From positions 1-64,000 of the forward strand of contig JAJNBG010000027.1 of assembly GCA_021155905.1 (NCBI GenBank): DNA of 64,000 nt. Direction: 5' to 3'. A program made the translations under genes and the position numbers. The stretch comes from Bacteroidota bacterium. GTDB lineage: Bacteria > Bacteroidota > Bacteroidia > B-17B0 > Aurantibacillaceae. The notes under the pieces were generated by a model. It was not told the origin of the DNA and searched no databases. It saw only the letters and a list, made by a program, of their open reading frames with translations. Shown here piece after piece: positions 10,801 through 18,131 of this stretch; positions within the stretch are counted from its first letter, which is position 1, and each line of letters starts with the position of its first letter.

Positions 10801-11377
10801 TGATTTTGATAATACCTTAATTGAAACCAATAATGTTTACATCGAATACCAAAATTCATTTTTAGATGCCGGACAAAACTTAGATTTCAGGAAAATGGAT
10901 TTTGCTAATGGAAAAATCTTTACGGCTACAACTCATACCTTGAATAGTAACGTCAGCGGTTTTGGTAGAATTGCAACTCTGCATTATCAAATTAAATCTA
11001 CGTTAACAAGTGCTCAGGTTTTAAATTTAGGAATATCACAAGCTAAACAATCTGATGCTTCCGGGGTAATTTCTCCTTTAACTTCAGGCTCTGGCTCATT
11101 AACAGCAACAATCGATGTTGGATTGGCTGAATTCTTAAATGCCAATGTAATTTCTGTGAGTCCAAATCCAACCAGTGGTTCATTAACAATAAATTCAAAA
11201 ACTGAAGTGCAAAAAATCGAGGTTGTTTCTATTGCTGGTCAGGTATTACTGTTGGAAGCCCCAACTTCCTTAAACCACCAGTTACATTTAGAAAATTTTG
11301 CGAATGGTATTTACTTTGTCAACCTATATCAAAATGATCGCATTGTGAAGAGAGAGAAAATTATTCTGAATAAATAG
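7817..11377 (+). CDS. Secreted PQQ-like propeller protein with dockerin-like, cohesin-like and T9SS domains (array member 3)
   Basis: 1186 residues from the ATG at 7817. An in-frame TTG at 7796 overlaps the -7 box, so it is not used, and the ATG gives a normal signal peptide (MKKIIFLLFIGLFFTKGIKAQ). The passenger (about 25-855) has recurrent segments such as KIDGTTGMIVWKK, KLNGSTGNISFEK and KLDASTGNTVFKK, the mark of PQQ-like beta-propeller blades; here they probably form a structural or binding propeller, not an enzyme. The conserved module follows: dockerin-like pair from about residue 859 (DANSDGTADNLD, DCNGDGIINDND), cohesin-like domain, and T9SS sorting domain ending IILNK. The cohesin-like DNA is close to that of member 4. 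Function beyond surface export is unknown. Confidence 0.88.
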   Translation: MKKIIFLLFIGLFFTKGIKAQISDSYFPDIEPKENGKILCHLKYHNKIIIGGSSFINAKDFPSVICVDTLGNTLWNTAINDSSSYTLFSGNGIYKLMDSGDGYVFALFDQAMANEIWKIDGTTGMIVWKKQIPYSTYRHMINYDANKFIISYSTATTSSGKKRIAFFSKLTGDTLYTKSIGIANQRYGLAIDSQKNIYYTNADSIHKLNFSLPHNKIWSNAFPVAQINEYQGIYCDTVQNEVFYFGNNSASSWKNPKIVKVNSTTGAFISYFSVPVYADAEFQNLSATNSFLYLNWRHLTVGGGVYPYMITKYDKSSGTAAWHTNYSFIGNGAPPSTYHSGNGSSAMSIDIDNNGDIYATGYYGDANDAPENWGIIKLNGSTGNISFEKTITEDSLHDNNISSGLAACVINNQPYFVGNLETSHKLYFERSKVAYVKLDASTGNTVFKKYFDGTYKFRSRVLAIERYPQNQTLVLSQVGRAINVEMLDPDKNILWRKTLSKDYYLFGSNLSVSQNGEIYVSGYSAKEYNTFPYYNASTDSIFIFKLNSAGNLLGFSSFYVNQTKVSPIDLIADNSSAFIFYQKNYTSVFYRKYNGSTISAESTTSMNYVKLNPNLTPGTPTVFYKQNYLVEQNSAILQIAATGPSGSALYEIDKTTLALSVAAPLPVSKINAINSVYKLDPARTIICGRNFMNYGSIVCYNVNILDTIWTKVLNTGSSTQVIKGVADPQKNYFYTISSDSLNLVVRKVSVNNGNLIWTYTYNGQVSNQHDFPMDISYDDFRKKVVVCGFRTINNKRQSLTIILDTLGSALDTIIKVGSYAGNNEALCASTLYDGTEWIGGYVDNHPETGFISEIAGSFANVWPGDANSDGTADNLDVLELGLHFTQTGPARATTSNTWQSYFANNWTGTITNGENLNHADCNGDGIINDNDTLAIYNNYGMAHSFKPVQTTTVNPQLSIIPDQSAVVKGTWGTASIYLGGTTSPISNINGLAFTIDFDNTLIETNNVYIEYQNSFLDAGQNLDFRKMDFANGKIFTATTHTLNSNVSGFGRIATLHYQIKSTLTSAQVLNLGISQAKQSDASGVISPLTSGSGSLTATIDVGLAEFLNANVISVSPNPTSGSLTINSKTEVQKIEVVSIAGQVLLLEAPTSLNHQLHLENFANGIYFVNLYQNDRIVKREKIILNK

Positions 11378-11393
11378 ATCTTGAAGCATAAAT

Positions 11394-11424
11394 TAAAACC
11401 CCGGTAGAGATGTCGGGGTTTCTG
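11394..11424 (+). terminator. Terminator after array member 3
   Basis: AAACCCCG (11396-11403) and CGGGGTTT (11414-11421) form a perfect 8-bp stem with a ten-base loop, followed by a short T-rich tail. It lies 18 bases after the stop of member 3. Confidence 0.8.
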
Positions 11425-11431
11425 TTACACT

Positions 11432-11491
11432 GAAATGTGCCAAAAACCCGTTTAACGGTAAGGTTTTCCTAATGTTTTATTTTTACATTTA
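11432..11491 (+). promoter_or_regulatory. Array promoter 4: shared upstream element, palindrome and -7-like box
   Basis: The perfect palindrome CCGTTTAACGG is at 11448-11458 inside the third copy of the conserved block (11432-11462). The best -7-like box, TACATTTA (11484-11491), differs from TAnnTTTG at the last base, and its distance from the palindrome centre is again 31 bases. Beyond about 11463 the sequence no longer resembles promoters 1 and 3. Confidence 0.65.
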
Positions 11492-11510
11492 CCAAAATAA
11501 AGTTTTTGGT

Positions 11511-13277
11511 ATGAAAAAAATATGTTTAGTCGTTTTATTATTTAGCCTTGTAAAAGGTAGCTATTCTCAATGTCCAACAATTCCTGTATCGGAATCGTCT
11601 GCGACATTAACATGTGTAAATCCATCCGCTTATATTAGCGTGACTACAACAGTGTCACCGGTAGATTATATATGGGTTGGACCAAACATTATTGGAGCTG
11701 ATAATACTTCAAGCATTATGGTTGGTTGGCCAGGAGCCTATAGTTACACTCTAACGGATATATCAAACGGATGCATGACAACCGGGACAATTAGTGTTTT
11801 CTCCAATACTTTAATACCATCTCTTTTTTTGATGTCGAATACAGCAACTTTAACCTGTATGAGCCCTACTGTGTCACTTGATGCCAGCTCGACTGAGCAA
11901 GATGCCTACTTCAACTGGCAAGGTCCCGGCATTTTGAGTAACCCATCTTTAGGATCAGTTTCTGTATCTCAACCCGGTGAGTATACTTGTACTGTAACCA
12001 ATACAATTAACGGATGTTCAAATACATCAATTGTGAGCGTAGATATGGATTTAATGGTACCTACAGGAACGATCATTGCATCTAGTTATACCGTATGCGC
12101 AGGCTCATCAGTAGTACTTTCGTCCACTAATAGTGTGACAGCCATTTCATATCACTGGAACACAGGAGAAATCACCCCGGTTATTACGGTTACGCCGTCA
12201 ATTACACAAATGTATGATGTTACTTTTACGAATAACACAAATGGTTGTAGCTCTAGTTCCCAAATAAATATCGCAGTTGATAATAGTTGCCAGGACGTTT
12301 GGCCGGGTGATGCCAACAGCGATGGAGTTGCAGACAATCTAGACGTATTGGAACTTGGCTTGCATTATACGCAAACTGGCCCGACAAGAGCATCAACTAG
12401 CAATAACTGGCAGTCGTATTTTGCCAGCAACTGGACAGGAACAATCACGAACGGAAAGAACCTGAATCACAGCGACTGTAATGGCGATGGAACGATCAAC
12501 AATAATGATACATTGGCAATTTTTAATAATTATGCATTGACACACACATTTAAACCGGCTCACACAACAACTGTTAGTCCACAATTAAGTATTGTCCCTG
12601 ATCAATCGGCGGTTGTTAAAGGTGCCTGGGGAACAGCTTCCATTTATTTAGGTGGTACAACAAGTCCAATTAGTAACATCAATGGCCTTGCATTCACTAT
12701 TGATTTTGATAACACACTCATCGAAACCAATAATATTTACCTCGAATATCAAAATTCGTTTCTGGATGCCGGCCAAAATTTAGATTTTAGAAAACCGGAT
12801 TTTTCCAACGGAAAAATATATACGGCTACGACACATACAATTAACGGCAATGTGAGCGGGTATGGTAAGATAGCTACCCTGTATTACCAGATTAAATCTA
12901 CTTTGTCGAGCTCGCAAGTTTTAAATCTTGGGCTCACTCAAACCGTTAAATCTGATGCTGCCGGTTCAGTCACTCCTTTAACCTCTGGTTCAGGATCATT
13001 AACAGCAACTATTAATGTTGGTTTACTGGATATTTTAGATAATAATGTTATTTCTTTTAGTCCTAATCCAACCAATGGTTTGTTAATAATTGATTCTAAA
13101 ACTGAATTGCAAAAAATTGAAGTTGTTTCTATTACTGGGCAATTGTTATTAAGTGAAATTCCAACTATGGTTTCTCACACATTGCATTTAGATAATTTCT
13201 CAAACGGTATTTATTTTGTAAATGTTTATCAAAACGATCGCGTCTTGAGGAGAGAAAAAATTGTTTTGAATAAGTAG
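11511..13277 (+). CDS. Secreted Ig-like repeat protein with dockerin-like, cohesin-like and T9SS domains (array member 4)
   Basis: 588 residues from the ATG at 11511, which gives the signal peptide MKKICLVVLLFSLVKGSYSQ; an in-frame ATG at 11472 lies upstream of the -7-like box. This is the shortest array member. The passenger (about 21-258) consists of three Ig-like repeats with spaced cysteines and the Y-x-W-x-G and Y-x-x-T/V-T patterns usual in Bacteroidota adhesin-like proteins. The dockerin-like pair starts near residue 260 (DANSDGVADNLD, DCNGDGTINNND), then the cohesin-like domain and T9SS sorting domain. It has no large propeller, so it may be mostly a linker or scaffold. The cohesin-like part shares long near-identical DNA with member 3. 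Confidence 0.87.
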   Translation: MKKICLVVLLFSLVKGSYSQCPTIPVSESSATLTCVNPSAYISVTTTVSPVDYIWVGPNIIGADNTSSIMVGWPGAYSYTLTDISNGCMTTGTISVFSNTLIPSLFLMSNTATLTCMSPTVSLDASSTEQDAYFNWQGPGILSNPSLGSVSVSQPGEYTCTVTNTINGCSNTSIVSVDMDLMVPTGTIIASSYTVCAGSSVVLSSTNSVTAISYHWNTGEITPVITVTPSITQMYDVTFTNNTNGCSSSSQINIAVDNSCQDVWPGDANSDGVADNLDVLELGLHYTQTGPTRASTSNNWQSYFASNWTGTITNGKNLNHSDCNGDGTINNNDTLAIFNNYALTHTFKPAHTTTVSPQLSIVPDQSAVVKGAWGTASIYLGGTTSPISNINGLAFTIDFDNTLIETNNIYLEYQNSFLDAGQNLDFRKPDFSNGKIYTATTHTINGNVSGYGKIATLYYQIKSTLSSSQVLNLGLTQTVKSDAAGSVTPLTSGSGSLTATINVGLLDILDNNVISFSPNPTNGLLIIDSKTELQKIEVVSITGQLLLSEIPTMVSHTLHLDNFSNGIYFVNVYQNDRVLRREKIVLNK

Positions 13278-13280
13278 TAA

Positions 13281-13324
13281 AATTCCGATAGTATCGGGCG
13301 TTTGTTTTTATTGAAGTTAATTTG
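13281..13324 (+). promoter_or_regulatory. Hairpin and possible -7 box before array member 5
   Basis: CCGATA and TATCGG (13285-13297) form a 6-bp hairpin with a one-base loop, followed by a T-rich stretch; this may be a weak terminator for member 4. TTAATTTG at 13317-13324 is a possible -7 box, off consensus at the second base. The conserved block and CCGTTTAACGG palindrome are absent. Confidence 0.4.
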
Positions 13325-13343
13325 GGTAAATAAAATTAAGATT

Positions 13344-16019
13344 ATGAAGATAGTGCTATCAGTGATTGTTTTTATTATTTCATTTTGCAATGTTGTTATC
13401 GCACAAACTGAATTATGGGGAATGACAAGTAGAGGAGGTGCAAATGGAAGCGGAGTCATCTTTAAAACTGATAGCGTTGGAGATAACCAAATAGTAGAAT
13501 ATAACTTTGACACAATTGATGGCAAATATCCAAATGGTTCATTGGTAAGAGCATCTAATGGCTTGCTATATGGCGTTACCGAAGAGGGTGGTTTAAATAA
13601 TCTAGGTGTTTTATTTGAGTACGATCAAGTAAATCATGTTTTTACAAAATTAATTGATTTTGCTAATACCTTTGGGAGTAATCCAAATGGTTCATTAATT
13701 CAGGCTACCGATGGTATGCTATACGGAACATGCTATAACGGCGCAGTGTTTGGGTCGATGGGAACAATTTTTCAGTTCAATCCTAATACCTATTCTTTAA
13801 GTACAGTATATTCATTTGGATCGTCATCATTTGGGCAAAATCCCCGAGGAGCTTTAGTACAAGCATCAAACGGATTGTTTTATGGCACAACAAGTTATGG
13901 TGGTTGGTACAATAAAGGAACTATTTTTGAGTTTGACCCCATATCAGGAGTATATAACGATAAATATAATTTTATTGATGCGGTAGGTAGAGCACCAATC
14001 GGATCATTAATTGAAGCTGCCGATGGAAATCTATACGGCGTAACTGCTTTAGGTGGAGTACTCGATCAGGGTACTCTTTTTCAATATAATTATGTGAACG
14101 ATGTATTTACAAAAAAAATAGATTTTTCAACTGTCTCTATAGGTAAGAGACCTGGCTTGGGCGCTTCATTAATGCAAGCTACAGATGGTATGATTTATGG
14201 AACTACTATGTATGGCGGCTTAAATAATTATGGCCTCTTATACAAATTCGTCCCCGACTCATCTTTACTATATGACAAAACAAGTTTTAATTTTATACCA
14301 AACGGATCATATCCATTGACTCCTCTAGTTCAAACCTCTGGCGGAAAATTAATTGGAACAACTTGGGCTGGTGGTACAAGTACAAATGGAGGAACATTAT
14401 TAGAGTATGATCACACATCAAACACCTCGGTAAAGAAAATAGATTTCTTAAACTCAAATGGATTTTTGCCGACCTCGGCTCTAATTGAAACTTCTAATCA
14501 TAAACAACTTTCGGCATCGGTTATCAATACGGTTATTTGCGTTAATAATATGCTGAATGTGAGTTATACGGTTACCGGCCTTTATAACATTGGAAATACT
14601 GTTAGTTTAGAATTATCTGATGCCCTTGGATCATTTGTTAGTGCCGTTGTAATTAAAACAATTAGTATTGTATCAAATTCTACAGGAATGGTTTCTGCTC
14701 AAGTACCCATATCCACTCCTTTGGGTTCGGGTTATCGTGTCAGATTTAAAAGTTCTGATCCAATATTAATAGGGAATGATAATGGTACAAATATTACTAT
14801 TTATACACTTCCTATAGTAAATGCTTTTTCTAGTCCTTCAGTTATTTGCTCAGGTAGTTTTTTTGATATAATAGCAAATGGAGCTAATGATTATGTTTGG
14901 GATAATTTCAGTACAAATGATACATTAAAACATATTTATTCCTCTTCAGGATCTTACACGGTGATAGGTACTGATGTAAACGGGTGTGTAAATTCTGCTA
15001 CACTTACTATTTTTCTTGATACTACTTGTCAGTACGTGTATCCTGGAGATGTGAATAATGATTGGGAGGTGTCTAATTTAGATATCTTGGAGTTAGGACT
15101 ACATTCTTTAAAATCCGGGTTTCCTCGCTCAAGCATTAGTAATATATGGCAACCTAATTTTGCTAATAATTGGGTAGATACTTTATCAAATGGAAGTAAT
15201 TTAAATCATAGTGACTGCGACGGGAATGGAATAATTAATATCGACGATACGCTGGCTATCTATAATAATTATAATATGTGGAGAAATTATAAACCACTTC
15301 TATCAACAACCACAAATCCACAATTACATATAGTGCCTAATCAAGCAGCTGTTGCAAAAGGTTCTTGGGGAAGCGCATCGATTTATTTAGGTGACGTGTC
15401 AAATTCAGTTAATGATATTAATGGTATTGCATTTACGGTTTATTTCGATCACACTTTAATAGACCCAAATGAAATTTGGTTAGAATTTCCGAACTCATTC
15501 ATCAACTCATCTAATCAAAATTTACATTTTCGTAAACTGGATTTTATCAATGGATATTTGTATACAGCAACTACACATACTTTTAATAACAATGTCACTG
15601 GCAATGGATTAATTGGAATTTTACATTATAAAATACTAACGAGCCTAACAACAGATGAATTATTGAATGTTAGTCTTTTTCAGGCTAAGAAATCGAATGC
15701 TACCGGTGCAATTTCTCCATTAACCTCAGGAGCCGGCACTTTAATGGTTATGGGTTCAAGCGTTGGTTTGCAGGAATTAAATGGCAACGTTATTTTTGTT
15801 AGTCCAAATCCAACGAATGGCTTTTTGACAATTCATTCTTTAAGCCAACTACAAAAAATAGAACTGGTGTCAATTACCGGACAGGTGTTGTTAGCCGAAA
15901 TGCCATCTGGTAATTCTCACATATTTCATTTAGAGAATTTTGCCAACGGAATTTATTTTGTGAATACCTATCAAAATAATCACATAGTAAAAAGAGAGAA
16001 GATCATTTTGAATAAGTAA
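13344..16019 (+). CDS. Secreted GloVer-type repeat protein with degenerate dockerin-like, cohesin-like and T9SS domains (array member 5)
   Basis: 891 residues from the ATG at 13344 (signal peptide MKIVLSVIVFIISFCNVVIAQ); the in-frame TTG at 13302 would add a poor leader. The passenger has seven repeats of the GloVer/TIGR03803 type at about residues 23-375, for example LYGVTEEGGLNNLGVLFEYD and FYGTTSYGGWYNKGTIFEFD, which should form a beta-propeller. An unassigned beta-rich region and one Ig-like repeat follow. The C-terminal module starts near residue 562. It is the most diverged of the five: the first calcium loop reads DVNNDWEVSNLD with Trp in place of the usual Gly, while the second (DCDGNGIINIDD) is kept. 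The cohesin-like and T9SS domains (ending IILNK) are present. Confidence 0.87.
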   Translation: MKIVLSVIVFIISFCNVVIAQTELWGMTSRGGANGSGVIFKTDSVGDNQIVEYNFDTIDGKYPNGSLVRASNGLLYGVTEEGGLNNLGVLFEYDQVNHVFTKLIDFANTFGSNPNGSLIQATDGMLYGTCYNGAVFGSMGTIFQFNPNTYSLSTVYSFGSSSFGQNPRGALVQASNGLFYGTTSYGGWYNKGTIFEFDPISGVYNDKYNFIDAVGRAPIGSLIEAADGNLYGVTALGGVLDQGTLFQYNYVNDVFTKKIDFSTVSIGKRPGLGASLMQATDGMIYGTTMYGGLNNYGLLYKFVPDSSLLYDKTSFNFIPNGSYPLTPLVQTSGGKLIGTTWAGGTSTNGGTLLEYDHTSNTSVKKIDFLNSNGFLPTSALIETSNHKQLSASVINTVICVNNMLNVSYTVTGLYNIGNTVSLELSDALGSFVSAVVIKTISIVSNSTGMVSAQVPISTPLGSGYRVRFKSSDPILIGNDNGTNITIYTLPIVNAFSSPSVICSGSFFDIIANGANDYVWDNFSTNDTLKHIYSSSGSYTVIGTDVNGCVNSATLTIFLDTTCQYVYPGDVNNDWEVSNLDILELGLHSLKSGFPRSSISNIWQPNFANNWVDTLSNGSNLNHSDCDGNGIINIDDTLAIYNNYNMWRNYKPLLSTTTNPQLHIVPNQAAVAKGSWGSASIYLGDVSNSVNDINGIAFTVYFDHTLIDPNEIWLEFPNSFINSSNQNLHFRKLDFINGYLYTATTHTFNNNVTGNGLIGILHYKILTSLTTDELLNVSLFQAKKSNATGAISPLTSGAGTLMVMGSSVGLQELNGNVIFVSPNPTNGFLTIHSLSQLQKIELVSITGQVLLAEMPSGNSHIFHLENFANGIYFVNTYQNNHIVKREKIILNK

Positions 16020-16029
16020 TTGTCCGGCA

Positions 16030-16084
16030 TTGCGAACGGAGTCGGGAAGCTATAATTGTTCTCGACTTCGCTCGAACTGACAAG
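16030..16084. repeat. Inverted pair of dispersed intergenic repeats
   Basis: GCGAACGGAGTCGGGAAGC (near 16032-16050) and TTCTCGACTTCGCTCGAAC (near 16059-16077) are facing copies of the repeat also seen at 231, 7661, 26261 and 28390. They lie between the convergent array and lipoprotein gene. Together they could fold into a long hairpin and act as a bidirectional transcription end. Confidence 0.6.
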
Positions 16085-16116
16085 TTCAATAATAGTTCGA
16101 ATTGCCCTGAACTCCT

Positions 16117-16596
16117 TTAGTTCACTTTAGTTGTGTCAGACAACTCTTTAAAAACCTTCGCTACTTCTTTCACCAGTTTGTTATACGACTCTTTTGCAGC
16201 ATTAATCTCCGGCTTCATCAGTTCCAGTTCATCCCGGTGAGAAGTAAATTCTTTCTCAACCTCTTTTGGATCAACTGAACTGTCACTTAATTGCGCAATC
16301 AACTCTTTGTTTTTTTGTATGATAATTTCCAAACGGGTGATCAAAGTATTTTGTTCGCCGGCCAGATTGGTGAGTGCCATTTCTTCAGGACTGACAGCTT
16401 CTGATTTCCCGGTTGTGTCTGTATACACTAACTGGGCAATTTCAGTACGCTGCGAGGTTAAGACAGAATCCTGTTGTTGAAGTTCTATCTGCGTTGTTTC
16501 AATTTTTTGAATCAATTGGGAGTAATCTTCTTTACAGGAAGCTAAACAAATTGCTAACGCAATAGTACTAACGATGGTGATGATTTGATTTTTCAT
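16117..16596 (-). CDS. Small coiled-coil lipoprotein of unknown function
   Basis: 159 residues. The N-terminus is a lipoprotein signal peptide (MKNQIITIVSTIALAICLAS, then Cys21 in the lipobox LASC), so the mature protein should be anchored to a membrane in the cell envelope. The rest is rich in Glu, Gln, Lys and Leu with heptad-like spacing (from about residue 25 and again from about 75) and is predicted to be mainly coiled coil. I do not recognise the family. It faces the array convergently and is separated from the next gene on its strand by about 110 bases, so it is probably transcribed alone. Confidence 0.75.
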   Translation of the reverse strand: MKNQIITIVSTIALAICLASCKEDYSQLIQKIETTQIELQQQDSVLTSQRTEIAQLVYTDTTGKSEAVSPEEMALTNLAGEQNTLITRLEIIIQKNKELIAQLSDSSVDPKEVEKEFTSHRDELELMKPEINAAKESYNKLVKEVAKVFKELSDTTKVN

Positions 16597-16706
16597 GTTG
16601 TGAGGTTTTATGGTTTAATGATTGATTACATCAACCATTATTTAGTAACCCGTCATTAACATATATTAGGAAGAGCCGGATAAAAATCAAGCGATCGAAT
16701 AGAAAA

Positions 16707-17717
16707 TTACAATTTTAGTTTTCTCAGACTTTTAAAAGCAGCACGTTCTACTTCTGAAATTTCATCCAGCATGTTCGCACTTTCCTCAAAGTCTTTTTGT
16801 TCATTTAATCTTCCTTTGTAAATACGACCCATGTGCACAGCGCTTGCGCGCCATAAATCTCCCGCTTTTGTAAATTCGTCAGAGATCTTTAAAAGCTGAT
16901 CATTATTGGTGTAGTTACTGGCTTCTTCCAAAAAGGCGGCATATAAAAACCTAAAGCCTCCGCCACCTGTTCCTATCTCTTCCTGCATCCTTACAATTTG
17001 TCCGAGGTATAAAGCGGCTTTACGCGGGCCTAACTTATCTCTCCATTTACGAATGTGATTGGCTGTATAGTGAATTCCTTTGGCGCCTACCATCGGCCCC
17101 GGTAAACTTAACATTTCAAAAGTAGTACGCTTTATAGCTTTTGGAATTGCTTGTGCTATTTGTTCTCTTGATACATCCTTTACATTCTCAGGATAATATA
17201 CATGTCCTCTTGGAGCCAAAGCCCCTTTAGCAAAACGTACTTTTAGCATATCCTCTTCCGAAAGCGTGGTAACTATTTCCATTACTGGATCACTCACTAA
17301 ATATTGTCCGTTCTCTTTTCCGTATACTACAATATTATGAGCATTAAAATGAAAACGGTACTCAGGTGGAAAGTAAGGTAAATTAAATACACCTACCTGG
17401 CATCCAACCGGATTGCCTATTTCTATTTGTTTATTTAAATAATCGTATGCTTCTTTTTCGTTGCTGAATTTTTTGCGGTTCACTTTTACTCCCAACAATT
17501 TACTGGCTCTGCTAAAGATCCAGCCCGGCATGCTACGGTAAGAAATAGCGGGCCCACCACTGATCTGTAAGAAAGGAATGTGTAAATAAAAAATACCATT
17601 GCCTAATCCAAATACTAATGGTTCCGACATAAAATCCATACCATGGTATTTTAGTAAACTCGTGGCTACACCATTTTCGCAGTGAGCGGATTGAATATGC
17701 TTAAACTGTTTTTCCAA
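16707..17717 (-). CDS. BtrH-like acyltransferase (BtrH N-terminal plus DUF4872-type region)
   Basis: 336 residues. The N-terminal half resembles the BtrH family, named after the butirosin enzyme that moves an acyl group from an acyl carrier protein to an amine. It has a papain-like set of candidate residues: Cys13 in AHCENG, His127 in FNAHN and Asp143 in VSDP. The C-terminal half (about 190-336) is helical, like the DUF4872 region usual in this family. The start is a TTG two bases after the stop of the upstream gene; no ATG is available before the conserved HCENG motif. It is the last gene of a four-gene operon with a ketosynthase III-like enzyme, so it may release or transfer a ketosynthase-made acyl chain. 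Substrate and acceptor are unknown, and no carrier protein is encoded nearby. Confidence 0.75.
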   Translation of the reverse strand: MEKQFKHIQSAHCENGVATSLLKYHGMDFMSEPLVFGLGNGIFYLHIPFLQISGGPAISYRSMPGWIFSRASKLLGVKVNRKKFSNEKEAYDYLNKQIEIGNPVGCQVGVFNLPYFPPEYRFHFNAHNIVVYGKENGQYLVSDPVMEIVTTLSEEDMLKVRFAKGALAPRGHVYYPENVKDVSREQIAQAIPKAIKRTTFEMLSLPGPMVGAKGIHYTANHIRKWRDKLGPRKAALYLGQIVRMQEEIGTGGGGFRFLYAAFLEEASNYTNNDQLLKISDEFTKAGDLWRASAVHMGRIYKGRLNEQKDFEESANMLDEISEVERAAFKSLRKLKL

Positions 17718-17719
17718 AA

Positions 17720-18118
17720 TTATCCTTTAAAATTCGTGAGTTCAGCAACGCTGATATCAAATGCTTTGGCATAAATGGCCAGTTTTTTTTCATTTAGTTT
17801 TCTAAACACTTCTGGTTTAAAATGGCGCTTGATATTAAATTTCCAAAATCCGGTGTAGCCCGAAAGTACCGCCAGATCCATTAAACGCAACTCCATAAAA
17901 TAAAACACCGGGCTTTTGTCACCGTTCTTTACGGCCAGTGCAGCTTCTTTCACGCGTTCGTGAATGTCTTCCCATGCGTTATCCAATGCATCTTTCTTCA
18001 CTTTCCAGCCTGTACTTAAACCTGTGCTATATTTTCCGTCTTTATCTTTTACATAACACAATTCGCGTGTCATGTGTGCCAGCGCTGATTTATCCTGTGG
18101 AAGATCTTCTTTTTTCAT
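17720..18118 (-). CDS. Uncharacterised 132-residue protein of the ketosynthase/BtrH operon
   Basis: 132 residues, no signal peptide or membrane segment, mixed charged and helical. Visible stretches include ALAHMTRELCYVKD, PVFYFMELRLMDLAVLSGYTG and IKRHFKPEVFRKL. I do not recognise a named domain. The gene lies between the DUF1702-like gene (13 bases upstream) and the BtrH-like gene, which starts two bases after its stop, so it is very likely co-translated and works in the same pathway, perhaps as a small helper protein. The LMDLAVLSGYTGFWKFNIKRHF segment with its run of aromatics is what I would use to find relatives. Confidence 0.7.
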   Translation of the reverse strand: MKKEDLPQDKSALAHMTRELCYVKDKDGKYSTGLSTGWKVKKDALDNAWEDIHERVKEAALAVKNGDKSPVFYFMELRLMDLAVLSGYTGFWKFNIKRHFKPEVFRKLNEKKLAIYAKAFDISVAELTNFKG

Positions 18119-18131
18119 TTTATAAAACTGT

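Noticed and set aside
426-16019. The array as a CRISPR-like or tandem-repeat locus, or as an integron-type cassette array.
   Set aside because: The repeats are protein-level domains with irregular DNA, no attC-like sites or integrase are visible, and no spacer structure exists.
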